Positions 1 through 7,469 of a DNA stretch of 9,250 nucleotides are shown here, piece by piece. The translations under genes and the position numbers were made by a program. Within the stretch, counting starts at the first letter, position 1. Each line of letters begins with the position of its first letter. The DNA comes from Clostridia bacterium. Its GTDB lineage: Bacteria; Bacillota; Clostridia; Christensenellales; CALWSW01. Location of the stretch: positions 1 to 9,250 of the forward strand of contig JAHZEH010000057.1 in assembly GCA_019421925.1 (NCBI GenBank). Direction: 5' to 3'. The notes below the pieces were generated by a model. The model was given only the letters and a program-made list of their open reading frames with translations. It made no database searches and was not told the origin of the DNA.

Positions 1-1
1 C

Positions 2-1741
2 TGGATGACGGTGGAGACCACCTTCAAGGATCAGAAGATCGACAAGGTGGAAGTCAAGGATAACCGGGAGACCGAGGTCTTTGCTGCGGACGCCATAGAA
101 AAGGTCCCGGCGGCGGTTGTGGCCAACAACAGCGTCAACGTGGATGTGGTCACCGGCGCTTCGGTCACCAGCAATGCCATCCTCTCTGCTGTGCAGCAGG
201 CCATTACGGCGGCAGGCGGCGATGTGGAGGACTACATGGCCGAGGTCAAGAAGGACAGGGCCAAGAATCAGACGGTCAAGGCGGACGTGGTCGTCATCGG
301 CGGCGGCGCCTCGGGCATTATGGCCGCCACAAATGCGGCTGAGGCAGGGGCCAAGGTTGTGCTGCTCGAAAAGACGGCCATCCTCGGCGGGGCCAGCCTG
401 CAGTCCTTCGCGGTACTGGCCTACGACACGAAGGCACAGCTCGACGCCAAGGAGGACTTTGGCAAAAACAAGTTTATCGCGGACTGGATCGTGGACAAGA
501 ACTGGCGCTGCGACGCCAGCGTGCTGCGCAAATATATTGATAACACCGGCGCGGCCGTGGATTATCTGAGCGGCCACGGATTTACGCTCACCCCCTTTGG
601 CGGGGCGACGGCTACGGCTTTCATGCTGCCCGGCTACGCCACCAGGCGGCCTGCCTATGAGAAAATGTTGGAGGATTCCGTTGTCAAGGGCGGCGGAAGC
701 ATCTATCTGGACACCACGGGCAAAAAACTGCTGACCGATTCCTCCGGCAGCGTGGTCGGCGTAGAGGCCATTCGCAAGGACGGCTCCAAACTGACGGTCA
801 AGGCGGATTCCGTCGTTATCGCCACCGGCGGCTTTGCCGGAGACAAGGCGTGGGTGGAGGAGGTCTCCGGGTTCGGCGGAGTCAACGGCAACCTGGGCGG
901 CAATATCGGCGAGGGCCTCAAGATGGCTTGGGAAGTGGGCGCGCAAAAGCCCCTGCTCTTTGGCGGCATGATGCTCCATCAGACGCTGGCCAAGGCCAAT
1001 CTCAAGGGCTTCCCCTATTTTGAGACCCGTATGCCCATGATTCTGACCTACGTCCCCTCCCTGCTCAACGTGAATACCAAGGGCGCCCGCTTCCGCGACG
1101 AGGCCGCAACCCTCAATGCGGTCGCTGCGGCCAACACGAGCGCATTCTCCGGTCCCTATCACTATGTGGTGCTCTCCAAGAAGGTGGTCGATAACCTGGT
1201 CTCCGGCGGCCTGAACGCCATCGGCATGGACACCTCCCCCGGGATGCCCCCTGAGTACAAGCCGGAATTCACCAACGACGACCCCTGGACAAACGCCTAC
1301 CAGGTGCTGGACGCCATGGTGGAGGGAGGCTGGGGCTATAAAGGGGATACCCTTGAGGAGCTCGCCAAGAACGCCGGTATGGATGCGGCCACCTTTGTGG
1401 AGGCCTACGACACCTACAACAGCATGTGCAAGGCCGGCGAGGACACCCTTTTCATGAAGGATTCCAAGTACATGATCGACATGGGCGAGGAGGGCCCCTT
1501 CTACGTGGTTACGGCTGAGATCAACAGCCTGGGTACGCTGGGCGGACTGGTCATCAACGACAAGTTCATGGTTCTCGACGGGGAGAATACCCCCATCGGC
1601 GGCCTCTTCGCCGTGGGCGTGGAGTCCGAGGGCGTGCTCTACAACGACACGTATGTGGGCTCCGGCGCGGCCATGAGCTGGGCATTTACCTCCGGTATGC
1701 TGGGCGGCCGCGAGGCAGCCGCTTATGCCGCGGACAAGTAA
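2..1741 (+). CDS. FMN-binding/FAD-dependent reductase, fumarate/urocanate reductase superfamily (5'-truncated)
   Basis: This is a flavoprotein likely to reduce an unsaturated or otherwise reducible small molecule. The frame is open to the left edge (codon 2-4 is Trp), so the true start lies outside. The ATG at position 5 falls inside the FMN domain; residues below are numbered from it. Residues 1-75 are the end of an FMN-binding domain with a flavinylation-type motif D47-V-V-T-G-A-S53-V-T. Residues 93-575 are an FAD_binding_2-type domain with the dinucleotide motif G99-x-G101-x-x-G104 and E122 at the end of the second strand. Family landmarks are H325 (MLHQT), R362-F-R-D-E366 and the C-terminal TLGG and GLFAVG segments. 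The Arg of the usual RFxNExxxRD segment is Leu370, the His of HHTMGG is replaced (L509/G510), and the Arg of NRLGGN is Tyr550. A classical fumarate reductase is therefore unlikely. Cell location is unknown because the N-terminus is missing. Superfamily is confident; substrate is not known. Confidence 0.93.
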   Translation, partial: WMTVETTFKDQKIDKVEVKDNRETEVFAADAIEKVPAAVVANNSVNVDVVTGASVTSNAILSAVQQAITAAGGDVEDYMAEVKKDRAKNQTVKADVVVIGGGASGIMAATNAAEAGAKVVLLEKTAILGGASLQSFAVLAYDTKAQLDAKEDFGKNKFIADWIVDKNWRCDASVLRKYIDNTGAAVDYLSGHGFTLTPFGGATATAFMLPGYATRRPAYEKMLEDSVVKGGGSIYLDTTGKKLLTDSSGSVVGVEAIRKDGSKLTVKADSVVIATGGFAGDKAWVEEVSGFGGVNGNLGGNIGEGLKMAWEVGAQKPLLFGGMMLHQTLAKANLKGFPYFETRMPMILTYVPSLLNVNTKGARFRDEAATLNAVAAANTSAFSGPYHYVVLSKKVVDNLVSGGLNAIGMDTSPGMPPEYKPEFTNDDPWTNAYQVLDAMVEGGWGYKGDTLEELAKNAGMDAATFVEAYDTYNSMCKAGEDTLFMKDSKYMIDMGEEGPFYVVTAEINSLGTLGGLVINDKFMVLDGENTPIGGLFAVGVESEGVLYNDTYVGSGAAMSWAFTSGMLGGREAAAYAADK

Positions 1742-1774
1742 TTCAATTCCGACAAACGGAAAAGCGCTGAAACG

Positions 1775-1811
1775 AATGGCGCCGCGATGCCCTGGGTGTT
1801 GCGGCGCCATT
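1775..1811 (+). terminator. Probable Rho-independent terminator after the first flavoprotein gene
   Basis: A perfect 11 bp inverted repeat (1775-1785 with 1801-1811, arm aatggcgccgc) encloses a 15-base loop and sits 34 bases after the stop codon. The following run, ttctgttc, is only moderately T-rich, so termination may be partial and some transcripts could continue into the AraC-type gene. Confidence 0.65.
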
Positions 1812-1871
1812 TCTGTTCAGAGCAAAAATAGTCGAGAGTTTTCTCCGGGGAAAGAGGTAAACTTATGCTGC

Positions 1872-1880
1872 AAGGAGGTG
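1872..1880 (+). promoter_or_regulatory. Strong ribosome binding site that fixes the AraC-family start
   Basis: The sequence aaggaggtg lies 5 bases before the ATG at 1886 and is a near-perfect Shine-Dalgarno match. The in-frame ATG at 1865 lies upstream of this site and would encode it as protein (MLQGGEG), so 1886 is the better start. Confidence 0.85.
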
Positions 1881-1885
1881 AGGGA

Positions 1886-2815
1886 ATGAAGGAGCAGATG
1901 GAGGCGGTCCAGCGTATGCAGGACTACATTGGGGCCCACCTGAATGAGAATATTACGCTGGGGGAGTTGGCCAGGGTGTCCTGCTACTCCCCGTGGTACT
2001 CCCACCGGCTGTTTGTCCAGTGGACGAACCTGACGCCTGCCGGGTATATCCGGCGTCTGAGGCTCTCCCAGTCCGCTCTGAAGCTGCGGGACGGGGGAGG
2101 CAAAGTGGCAGAGATCGCCTTTGAGGTGGGTTTCAGCAGCGTGGACGGCTACCAGCGCGCCTTCTTCCGGGAATTCGGCTGCAATCCCCGCCAGTACGCG
2201 GACAGCCCCTTTCCCATCACCCTGTTTCGGCCCTATGGGGTCAAATACCGAACGGTTGAAAGGGAGAAAACCATGGAAGAAGTCAGGACAGTATTTGTAC
2301 AGGCCGTCCATAAGCCGGCCCGCAAGGCGGTCATCAAACGGGGCGTCAGAGCTACGGACTATTTTTCCTACTGTGAGGAGGTGGGCTGCGACGTCTGGGG
2401 CCTGCTCCTGAGCATCAAATCGGATGTTAAAAACCTGATCCCAGGGCGGGGGGATCAGGGGCCCTCCCTTATTGACGGGGAGCCGGTCTGCCTGTGGCTG
2501 CCCGGTATCTATATCAAAGCGGGCACTTCGACCTATGTTCAGGGCGCGGAGGTGTCCCTGGATTACGCGGGGGCTGTCCCGGAGGGCTTCGATCTGGTGG
2601 AGTTTCCAGCCTGTGACTATCTGATGTTTCAGGGGGAACCTTTTGAGGAGGAGGATTATTGCCAGGCGATTGAACAGGTCTGGAGCGCTGTCAAGAGATA
2701 TAACCCTTCCGTCCTGGGATACGAGTGGGACGAGAATAACCCCCGTATCCAGCTGGAACCGATCGGACAGAGGGGCTATATTGAGCTGCTTCCGGTCAGG
2801 AAGAAGAGGGGATAA
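1886..2815 (+). CDS. AraC-family regulator with C-terminal GyrI-like effector-binding domain
   Basis: This is a predicted cytoplasmic ligand-responsive transcription factor of 309 residues. The start at 1886 is chosen over an in-frame ATG at 1865 because of the strong ribosome site between them. Residues 5-105 form the two helix-turn-helix units of an AraC DNA-binding domain: the first around 24-45 (LGELARVSCYS, then HRLF), the second around 74-96 (VAEIAFEVGFSS, then QRAFFREFG), followed by the usual N-P-R-Q-Y. Residues about 130-305 resemble the AraC effector-binding (GyrI-like/SOUL-fold) domain. The strand F240-P-A-C-D-Y-L-M-F-Q-G250 and the C-terminal YIELLPV strand fit that family, which includes Rob and BmrR-like ligand binders. 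This order, DNA-binding first and sensor second, is the Rob-type layout. It follows the flavoprotein gene on the same strand and ends at a strong terminator. The flavoprotein gene is a plausible target, but that is inference, and the ligand is unknown. Confidence 0.93.
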   Translation: MKEQMEAVQRMQDYIGAHLNENITLGELARVSCYSPWYSHRLFVQWTNLTPAGYIRRLRLSQSALKLRDGGGKVAEIAFEVGFSSVDGYQRAFFREFGCNPRQYADSPFPITLFRPYGVKYRTVEREKTMEEVRTVFVQAVHKPARKAVIKRGVRATDYFSYCEEVGCDVWGLLLSIKSDVKNLIPGRGDQGPSLIDGEPVCLWLPGIYIKAGTSTYVQGAEVSLDYAGAVPEGFDLVEFPACDYLMFQGEPFEEEDYCQAIEQVWSAVKRYNPSVLGYEWDENNPRIQLEPIGQRGYIELLPVRKKRG

Positions 2816-2822
2816 GGAGGGG

Positions 2823-2857
2823 AAGGGCCCGCAGGCTTTGTGCCTGCGGGCCCTTTT
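2823..2857 (+). terminator. Strong Rho-independent terminator after the AraC-family gene
   Basis: A perfect 14 bp GC-rich stem (2823-2836 with 2842-2855) with a 5-base loop (tttgt) is followed by a short run of T, beginning 8 bases after the stop codon. The opposite strand lacks a T-run after the stem, so it mainly serves the + strand. Confidence 0.92.
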
Positions 2858-3015
2858 GACTCTGGGCAAACGTGGGTTTCTGTACGGGGACTTTTGATCC
2901 GCCGCGGCCGGGGGAAAGAGAGGGCGCTTTTCAGCGTTTTCCGGCCGCGCGCCTGGAAAGCCCGGAAAATCGCCGCTTCCCGGGGATGGTGAGGATTCAC
3001 TGTTCCGGCGGTCTG
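2858..3015. other. Convergent intergenic stretch with weak inverted repeats
   Basis: No gene is seen between the AraC terminator and the end of the response regulator gene. On the - strand, downstream of the regulator stop, the stretch holds a 9 bp inverted repeat (2903-2911 with 2941-2949). It encloses a small hairpin, CGCT-GAAA-AGCG (2925-2936). A weak bulged CCGG-type stem lies around 2964-2984. Any of these could end the response regulator transcript, but none has a convincing T-run. Confidence 0.35.
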
Positions 3016-3711
3016 TCAGGGCTCGTCAGGGGCGTCGTCGAAGCAGTAGCCGATACGCTTGACGGTTTTGATGTAGCGGGGAGCGTTGGGTTCCGGCTCG
3101 ATCTTTTTGCGCAGATTATGCACGTGCACCGGCACGGTGCGCACGTCCCCGCAGCTCGGCCTGTCCCAGATCGCACGGTAGATCTCCTCCAGCTCCAGGA
3201 CCCGCCTGGGGTTGTGAAAGAGAAACTGGAGAAGGCGGTATTCCGTGGGGGAGAGATAGGCCTGGCCTGTGGGGGTGTGCACAGTGTGGTCCTGGCTGCA
3301 GAGCCACAGCTCCCCGGTCCGGGCGTCCGGCTCCAGAGCGGGGAAATCGTTGTGCATCCGGCGCAGATGGGCGTCGATCTTTGCCAGGAGCACGGCCGCA
3401 TTGAAGGGCTTCACCAGATAGTCGTCGCCCCCGAGCTGCAGGGCGCGCACAATGGTCTGTTCATCGTCCAGACTGCTGATAAAGAGAATGGGGCAATAGA
3501 GGGTGCGGCGGAAGCGGTGGCACAGCTCTAAGCCGTCCATGCCGGGGAGCATGATGTCCAGCAGGATCAGGGAGAAGCCCTGATGGGCTATCTCCAGAGC
3601 CCTGGCCGGGCTGTCCGTCCAGCAGACCTCATAGCGGGCGTCCATGTGGATATAATCCGAGATGATGTCCGCTACAAGGGGATCGTCCTCAACCAGTAAA
3701 ATCTTTTCCAT
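3016..3711 (-). CDS. OmpR/PhoB-family response regulator
   Basis: This is a DNA-binding output protein of a two-component system, 231 residues, normal for the OmpR/PhoB family. Residues 1-112 are the receiver domain: acidic pocket E8-D9-D10, phosphoacceptor D52 (LLDIMLPG), S79 in place of the common Thr, Y98 as switch aromatic and K101 in L-V-K-P-F. Residues about 130-225 are the winged-helix DNA-binding domain (LSPTEYRLLQFL, VHVHNLRKKIE, then IKTVKRIGY). The start is supported by taggagg on the - strand with a 6-base spacer. It is transcribed divergently from the sensor kinase gene, 69 bp away, and is very likely its partner. All key phosphorylation residues are present, so the protein should be active. 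Its targets are unknown. The adjacent flavoprotein and ABC genes are candidates by position only. Confidence 0.96.
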   Translation of the reverse strand: MEKILLVEDDPLVADIISDYIHMDARYEVCWTDSPARALEIAHQGFSLILLDIMLPGMDGLELCHRFRRTLYCPILFISSLDDEQTIVRALQLGGDDYLVKPFNAAVLLAKIDAHLRRMHNDFPALEPDARTGELWLCSQDHTVHTPTGQAYLSPTEYRLLQFLFHNPRRVLELEEIYRAIWDRPSCGDVRTVPVHVHNLRKKIEPEPNAPRYIKTVKRIGYCFDDAPDEP

Positions 3712-3780
3712 GGGGGCCTCCTACCTTGTTCGCTATTTCTATGATATGCTATTCCGGGAGCATTAGGAAGGGGGAAGAGG
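3712..3780. promoter_or_regulatory. Divergent promoter region for response regulator and sensor kinase
   Basis: This 69 bp gap must hold the start signals of both two-component genes. An AT-rich core (3731-3752) contains -10-like hexamers on both strands: TATGAT at 3740-3745 on + and TATCAT at 3746-3741 on -. No good -35 match is visible for either, which would fit an activator-dependent, perhaps autoregulated, promoter. Ribosome sites lie at each end (taggagg for the regulator; a purine-rich aggaagggggaagagg stretch for the kinase). Confidence 0.5.
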
Positions 3781-5613
3781 ATGCGTAAATTCTGGGTATG
3801 GGCGGGGATCTTTGCGCTTTTGACCGGTGCGGCCGTCGGCCTGTGTATCTGGCTGAACGGGGGCGTGCCCACGGCTGGCGTGGGGGAGCTCCCCACGGCT
3901 GTCGCCGAACAGAGCCATGTTCTGACAGGATGGCAGGAAAGCCCCGAGGGGATTTTTGAACTCCGCATGCCTCCGGCCCTCCGGGGGGAGGAGTTGGAGC
4001 TGGTCCTGTGCGAGATGAGCGCTTTCTCCCTGTCCTGCAACGGGGAACTGCTCTATCAATATGACCCAGGGGATGGATATAAGCGAATCCACACGGTGCC
4101 GCTGCCCCTGTCCGCCGGCGGGACGTACCAGTTGCAGCTGAAAACGCCCCAGATCGTCGGACGTAACCGTATCCTGCTGGCGACGCCCTCCCCCTCCCGC
4201 CAAACCTATGAGCTGGCCTTCGGCGTGAATATGGCGACCATCGGCGCTTTTCTTCTGACCATATTCTACAGCCTCACCCTGTTCTTTCAAAAACGCAGCG
4301 AAGAATACCTGCTCCTGTTGGCCGGGCTGTCTGTGGTGGCGCTGATTTCAGCCTTCTCCAACTCAGTGCTCTCCCTGCCGGGGATTGGGAACATCTCAGA
4401 GCCTGTGCGTTTTTTTCGGGTGACCTTCTGCGCGGCCCTGTGCCCCATCCTGCTCAACACGGAGCTGCCGGGCCGATGGAAAAAACTCTACGCCTGGCCA
4501 TGTATCCTGGGCGTGACCCTTGTGCTCTATGCCTTGTACTGCCTGGGGCTGCAGGGGGTCTCCAGTGAGCTGTCCTACCTGCTTGCCATCCCGGCGGGAC
4601 TGGCCTGCGCGGACGGCTGCGCGCGCAGGGAGCCCTTCGCCAAGGGATTCATGTTCAGCGTTGCCATCCGGGAGGCGCTGCGCATCTATTACCGGCTGAT
4701 TCAGGCGGGGGTTCTCGTCTGTCCTCCCATTTTTTTCCACTATTATATCCCCCAGTTCAGCAGCTTCCTCTTTGTGCTGGGCTGTATCCTGCTCATCAAC
4801 GGCCGGTTCGCCCAGAAGTTCCGCGAGGTCGATCTGCTCGCCGCCAGCCTGGAGGAGGCCAATGCCCATCTGGACGCCAAGGTGGCGATGCGGACCAGGG
4901 ATTTGCAGCTGGCCAACGAACAGCTCCGCACAGAGCAGGAGCGCAAGCACAGAATCATGCTCAACATTTTCCACGATCTGCGCACCCCCATTTTTGCAGC
5001 GCTGGGTTCGGCGGAGCGGGTCCGTCCGGCGGATGAGGCCTCCGCCAGGAATCTGAGCGTTCTGGAGGAGCGGCTGGATTTTCTGCGGCACATGAGCGAG
5101 GAGCTCTTCTTTCAGGCCAAGCTGGAGGAGGGGAAAATCACCTTCGAGCGGTTCCGCATCCGCCTGGACGACTTCTGCCCGCTCATCGCCCGGAGCTTTG
5201 AGGTGATGGCGGAGAGGAAGGGGGTGCGGTTCAGCTTCAGGCTGGAGGAGGGCCTGCTTGTTACCGGCGACTCCTACAGGCTCAAGCAGGCTCTGGAGAA
5301 CCTGCTGTCCAATGCCCTGAAGTATACCAATCAGGGGGGCGTATCCCTTACCGTCCGGTCAGAGGGCGGAGAAGCCCTCTTTGAGGTCCGGGACACCGGG
5401 CCCGGAATCGCGCCGGAGGACCTGCCCAACATCTTCGACCGGTATTATCAGGGGAAGCTCTCCCGGGGCCCTGAGAGCGCCGGGCTGGGCCTCTCCATCG
5501 CTCAGGCCATTGCCCGGGCCCACGATGGGGCGATTGAGGTGGAGAGCCGTTTGGGAGAGGGGAGCCGTTTTACGCTCCGCCTCCCCCTCGAGCGGGAGGA
5601 TGAGGGGGAATAA
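3781..5613 (+). CDS. Membrane sensor histidine kinase with extracellular domain and 7TM-like region
   Basis: This predicted sensor kinase has 610 residues. Residues 1-26 are an N-terminal signal/anchor helix. Residues about 35-140 look like an extracellular beta-rich domain (L-x-L alternation, a central C-N-G-E-L turn, then LPLS and YQLQLK). From 147 to about 340 there are roughly seven hydrophobic helices, as in 7TMR-DISM sensors. Residues about 345-393 form a charged coiled-coil linker. The kinase core is complete: H-box F397-H398-D-L-R-T-P with H398 as phosphoacceptor, N-box E506-N-L-L-S-N511, G1 box D538-T-G-P-G542, F-box I551-F-D and G2 box A567-G-L-G-L. The gene is divergent from its likely partner regulator and ends at a bidirectional terminator. 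The 7TM-type layout suggests sensing of an extracellular small molecule or carbohydrate; the actual signal is unknown. Kinase identity is certain, the sensor fold inferred. Confidence 0.95.
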   Translation: MRKFWVWAGIFALLTGAAVGLCIWLNGGVPTAGVGELPTAVAEQSHVLTGWQESPEGIFELRMPPALRGEELELVLCEMSAFSLSCNGELLYQYDPGDGYKRIHTVPLPLSAGGTYQLQLKTPQIVGRNRILLATPSPSRQTYELAFGVNMATIGAFLLTIFYSLTLFFQKRSEEYLLLLAGLSVVALISAFSNSVLSLPGIGNISEPVRFFRVTFCAALCPILLNTELPGRWKKLYAWPCILGVTLVLYALYCLGLQGVSSELSYLLAIPAGLACADGCARREPFAKGFMFSVAIREALRIYYRLIQAGVLVCPPIFFHYYIPQFSSFLFVLGCILLINGRFAQKFREVDLLAASLEEANAHLDAKVAMRTRDLQLANEQLRTEQERKHRIMLNIFHDLRTPIFAALGSAERVRPADEASARNLSVLEERLDFLRHMSEELFFQAKLEEGKITFERFRIRLDDFCPLIARSFEVMAERKGVRFSFRLEEGLLVTGDSYRLKQALENLLSNALKYTNQGGVSLTVRSEGGEALFEVRDTGPGIAPEDLPNIFDRYYQGKLSRGPESAGLGLSIAQAIARAHDGAIEVESRLGEGSRFTLRLPLEREDEGE

Positions 5614-5623
5614 TTTGCGAGGA

Positions 5624-5653
5624 AAAGAGGGACCGCCTGGGCGGTCCCTCTTT
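5624..5653. terminator. Bidirectional Rho-independent terminator between convergent genes
   Basis: A perfect 12 bp stem (5624-5635 with 5642-5653, arm aaagagggaccg) encloses a 6-base loop. The arms themselves give a T-run on each strand: ctcttt on + and ctcttttcct on -. It lies between the ends of the sensor kinase (5613) and lipoprotein (5670) genes and can serve both. Confidence 0.9.
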
Positions 5654-5669
5654 ATGGTTTCCGGATAGA

Positions 5670-7469
5670 TCAGGCGATTTCGGCGGCCGCGGTTTCGCCC
5701 GCGATTGCGCCGTAGACAAAGGCGACGATGAGCGCCGCGCCCACTTCGCCCGCGCAGCAGCTGTGACCGGAGGTCGCGCCCGCCGCATACAGGCCGGGGA
5801 TGATCGCGTCGTTGTTGTCCAGCACGCGGCAGCTGTGGTCAACGGTGATGCCGCCATAGGTGCTCTGCATGGAGGGGGTGACCAGAGCCGCATAGTACTT
5901 GGGCGAATCGATAGGATCGTAGATCTCCTTGTCGAAGGCCTCGTCATGGCCGGTCGCGCCCGCCTCCTGATAGGCGGCCATTGTGGAGAGGAAGGCCGCC
6001 TGATCCACGTCGAGCTGGGCGGCCAGCTCCTCCAGGGTATCCGCGCTGTAGAAATAGCCGGAGTCGTTGTAGCCGGCGATCAGCTTGAGCTCATCGATCA
6101 CGGTCTGGTCAAAGACCGCATAGGCCTCGTTGTCCGTCTGCTTCATCAGTTCCTCGGCGCGGCTGATGACGGTGCCGCCCCGCTCGTTCATGAAGCGCTG
6201 GCCCTCGTGGTTGATGAGCACGGCGTAGTCGGTGATAGCGGTCAGGGAGATGCCCGCGCCTCCCATCACATAGCAAAGAGCGTTGGCTTTGACCTGGTCC
6301 ATGTTGGTGATCTTGGCACCAATGGCCTCGGCCATAAGGATGCCGTCGCCCGTGCAGGAGGGCGCGCCGGTGGTGGGGCGGTTGAGCCAGGCGGGGGCGT
6401 ACTTGGCCACCAGGTCCAGGTTGTTGGAGTAGCCGCCGGTGCAGATGATGGTAGCTTTCGCCCGGATTTCATAGCTGCCGCCAGGGCCCTCGACCACCAC
6501 GCCTGCCGCTTTGCCGTCCTCCATGAGGATGGAGGTGGCTTTGGTGTTCACGCGGCTCTCCACGCCGAGGGCGGCAAGCCGCTCGCTGAGGGCGCGGATA
6601 TTGTGGGAGCCGGGCGCGCTGCCGTCTGTGGTCTTGACAGAGAAGCTGGAGGGGACCACGGAGCCATAGGGCACGCCCAGATCGGTCAGCCAGTCCACGA
6701 TTTCGCCGCTGCGGTCGGCGTAGATGCGCACGGCCTCCAGGTCGCATACGTCGGGGCGGTATTTGAGGGCCTGGGCCTCCAAATAGTTATAGAAATCGTC
6801 GGCGCTCTGCCCCTCCTCCTGCTGGAAGCGGGAGCCGCCGGCGCGGATGGAGGTGGAGGAGAACATGGAGTCGCCGCCGCCCAGGAAGCCCTGCTTCTCC
6901 ACGACGAGCACCTGGGCGCCCGCCTCCGCCGCTTTGATGGCGGCGGTCATGCCGGCGCTGCCCGCGCCCACCACGACGATGTCCACCGTGGTATCCTCAT
7001 AGAGGGCCGTCTCCTTCTCCACGGGAGCCTTGAGGGCGTCCATATCGCCGCCGGCCTGGGTGAGGGCATCCTCAGCGGCTCGCAGGACGGCATAACTGGT
7101 CAGGGTGGCGCCGGCGACCGTATCCACATCCAGGGACTGATAACGGACGATATCCGCCGGGATCTGGGAGAGGGGGGTATCCGAGAGGGTGGCCGTCTCC
7201 GAGTGGGAGAGGATGTCCACGGATTGGATGCTGCTCTCGTCCACTGTTACGGAGAGCTTCAACGTGCCGTTGCGGCCGGTGGTCTCAGCCTCATAGGTGC
7301 CGGGGGTGAAGGAGAGGCCGGCGGGCGTCTCCTGGGGCGGTTCGGGCTGGGGCGTGGCCGTGCCCGCCGCCGGGGCGGGGGAGGGCTGAGCCGTAGGTTG
7401 ACTGCATGCGGCCATAGAAAAAAGCATGGCGGCGCACAGCAGCAGGCTGATGATCTTCTTTGCGTTCAT
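5670..7469 (-). CDS. Secreted lipoprotein flavoprotein: FMN-binding plus FAD-dependent reductase domains
   Basis: This is a predicted cell-surface, membrane-anchored reductase of 599 residues. A Sec lipoprotein signal (K4-K5, hydrophobic run, lipobox M-A-A-C22) is followed by a Pro/Ala-rich linker (about 23-52). Residues about 53-145 are an FMN-binding domain with the flavinylation-type motif D116-T-V-A-G-A-T122-L-T. Residues 162-598 are an FAD_binding_2-type domain: G168-x-G170-x-x-G173, E191, T-G-D-G (373-376), R425-F-M-N-E429, a TYGG segment ending at 540 and a C-terminal GLYAAG. The catalytic Arg and His positions of fumarate reductases are replaced, and a Cys pair (C571-C572) lies near the lost substrate-binding Arg. 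The start is supported by gaggaggag with a short spacer. It is 128 bp downstream of the ABC permease, convergent with the kinase. It would need covalent FMN from an ApbE/FmnB-type enzyme, and an electron donor, neither in the window. The substrate is unknown. Confidence 0.94.
   Translation of the reverse strand: MNAKKIISLLLCAAMLFSMAACSQPTAQPSPAPAAGTATPQPEPPQETPAGLSFTPGTYEAETTGRNGTLKLSVTVDESSIQSVDILSHSETATLSDTPLSQIPADIVRYQSLDVDTVAGATLTSYAVLRAAEDALTQAGGDMDALKAPVEKETALYEDTTVDIVVVGAGSAGMTAAIKAAEAGAQVLVVEKQGFLGGGDSMFSSTSIRAGGSRFQQEEGQSADDFYNYLEAQALKYRPDVCDLEAVRIYADRSGEIVDWLTDLGVPYGSVVPSSFSVKTTDGSAPGSHNIRALSERLAALGVESRVNTKATSILMEDGKAAGVVVEGPGGSYEIRAKATIICTGGYSNNLDLVAKYAPAWLNRPTTGAPSCTGDGILMAEAIGAKITNMDQVKANALCYVMGGAGISLTAITDYAVLINHEGQRFMNERGGTVISRAEELMKQTDNEAYAVFDQTVIDELKLIAGYNDSGYFYSADTLEELAAQLDVDQAAFLSTMAAYQEAGATGHDEAFDKEIYDPIDSPKYYAALVTPSMQSTYGGITVDHSCRVLDNNDAIIPGLYAAGATSGHSCCAGEVGAALIVAFVYGAIAGETAAAEIA

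Noticed and set aside
1865..1885. Earlier in-frame ATG for the AraC regulator
   Set aside because: The seven extra codons are the ribosome site itself translated (MLQGGEG). The ATG at 1886 has ideal spacing from aaggaggtg.
2434..2459. Perfect 9 bp inverted repeat (cctgatccc / gggatcagg) inside the AraC gene
   Set aside because: A 9 bp repeat with a short loop is expected about once by chance in 9 kb. It is within coding sequence and has no T-run or other signal beside it.
1817..2869. 350-codon open frame on the - strand, antisense to the AraC regulator
   Set aside because: No recognisable motifs; it runs through the strong terminator hairpin and mirrors the regulator's codons. The + strand frame has clear helix-turn-helix and effector domains.
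4396..5091. 231-codon - strand open frame inside the sensor kinase gene
   Set aside because: It lies wholly within the kinase membrane and H-box coding region, and its sequence shows no domain or ribosome site.
2..7469. The two flavoprotein genes as a recent duplication
   Set aside because: They share domain order and short motifs only. Active-site substitutions, linker, signal and much of the sequence differ, so they look like distant paralogues.
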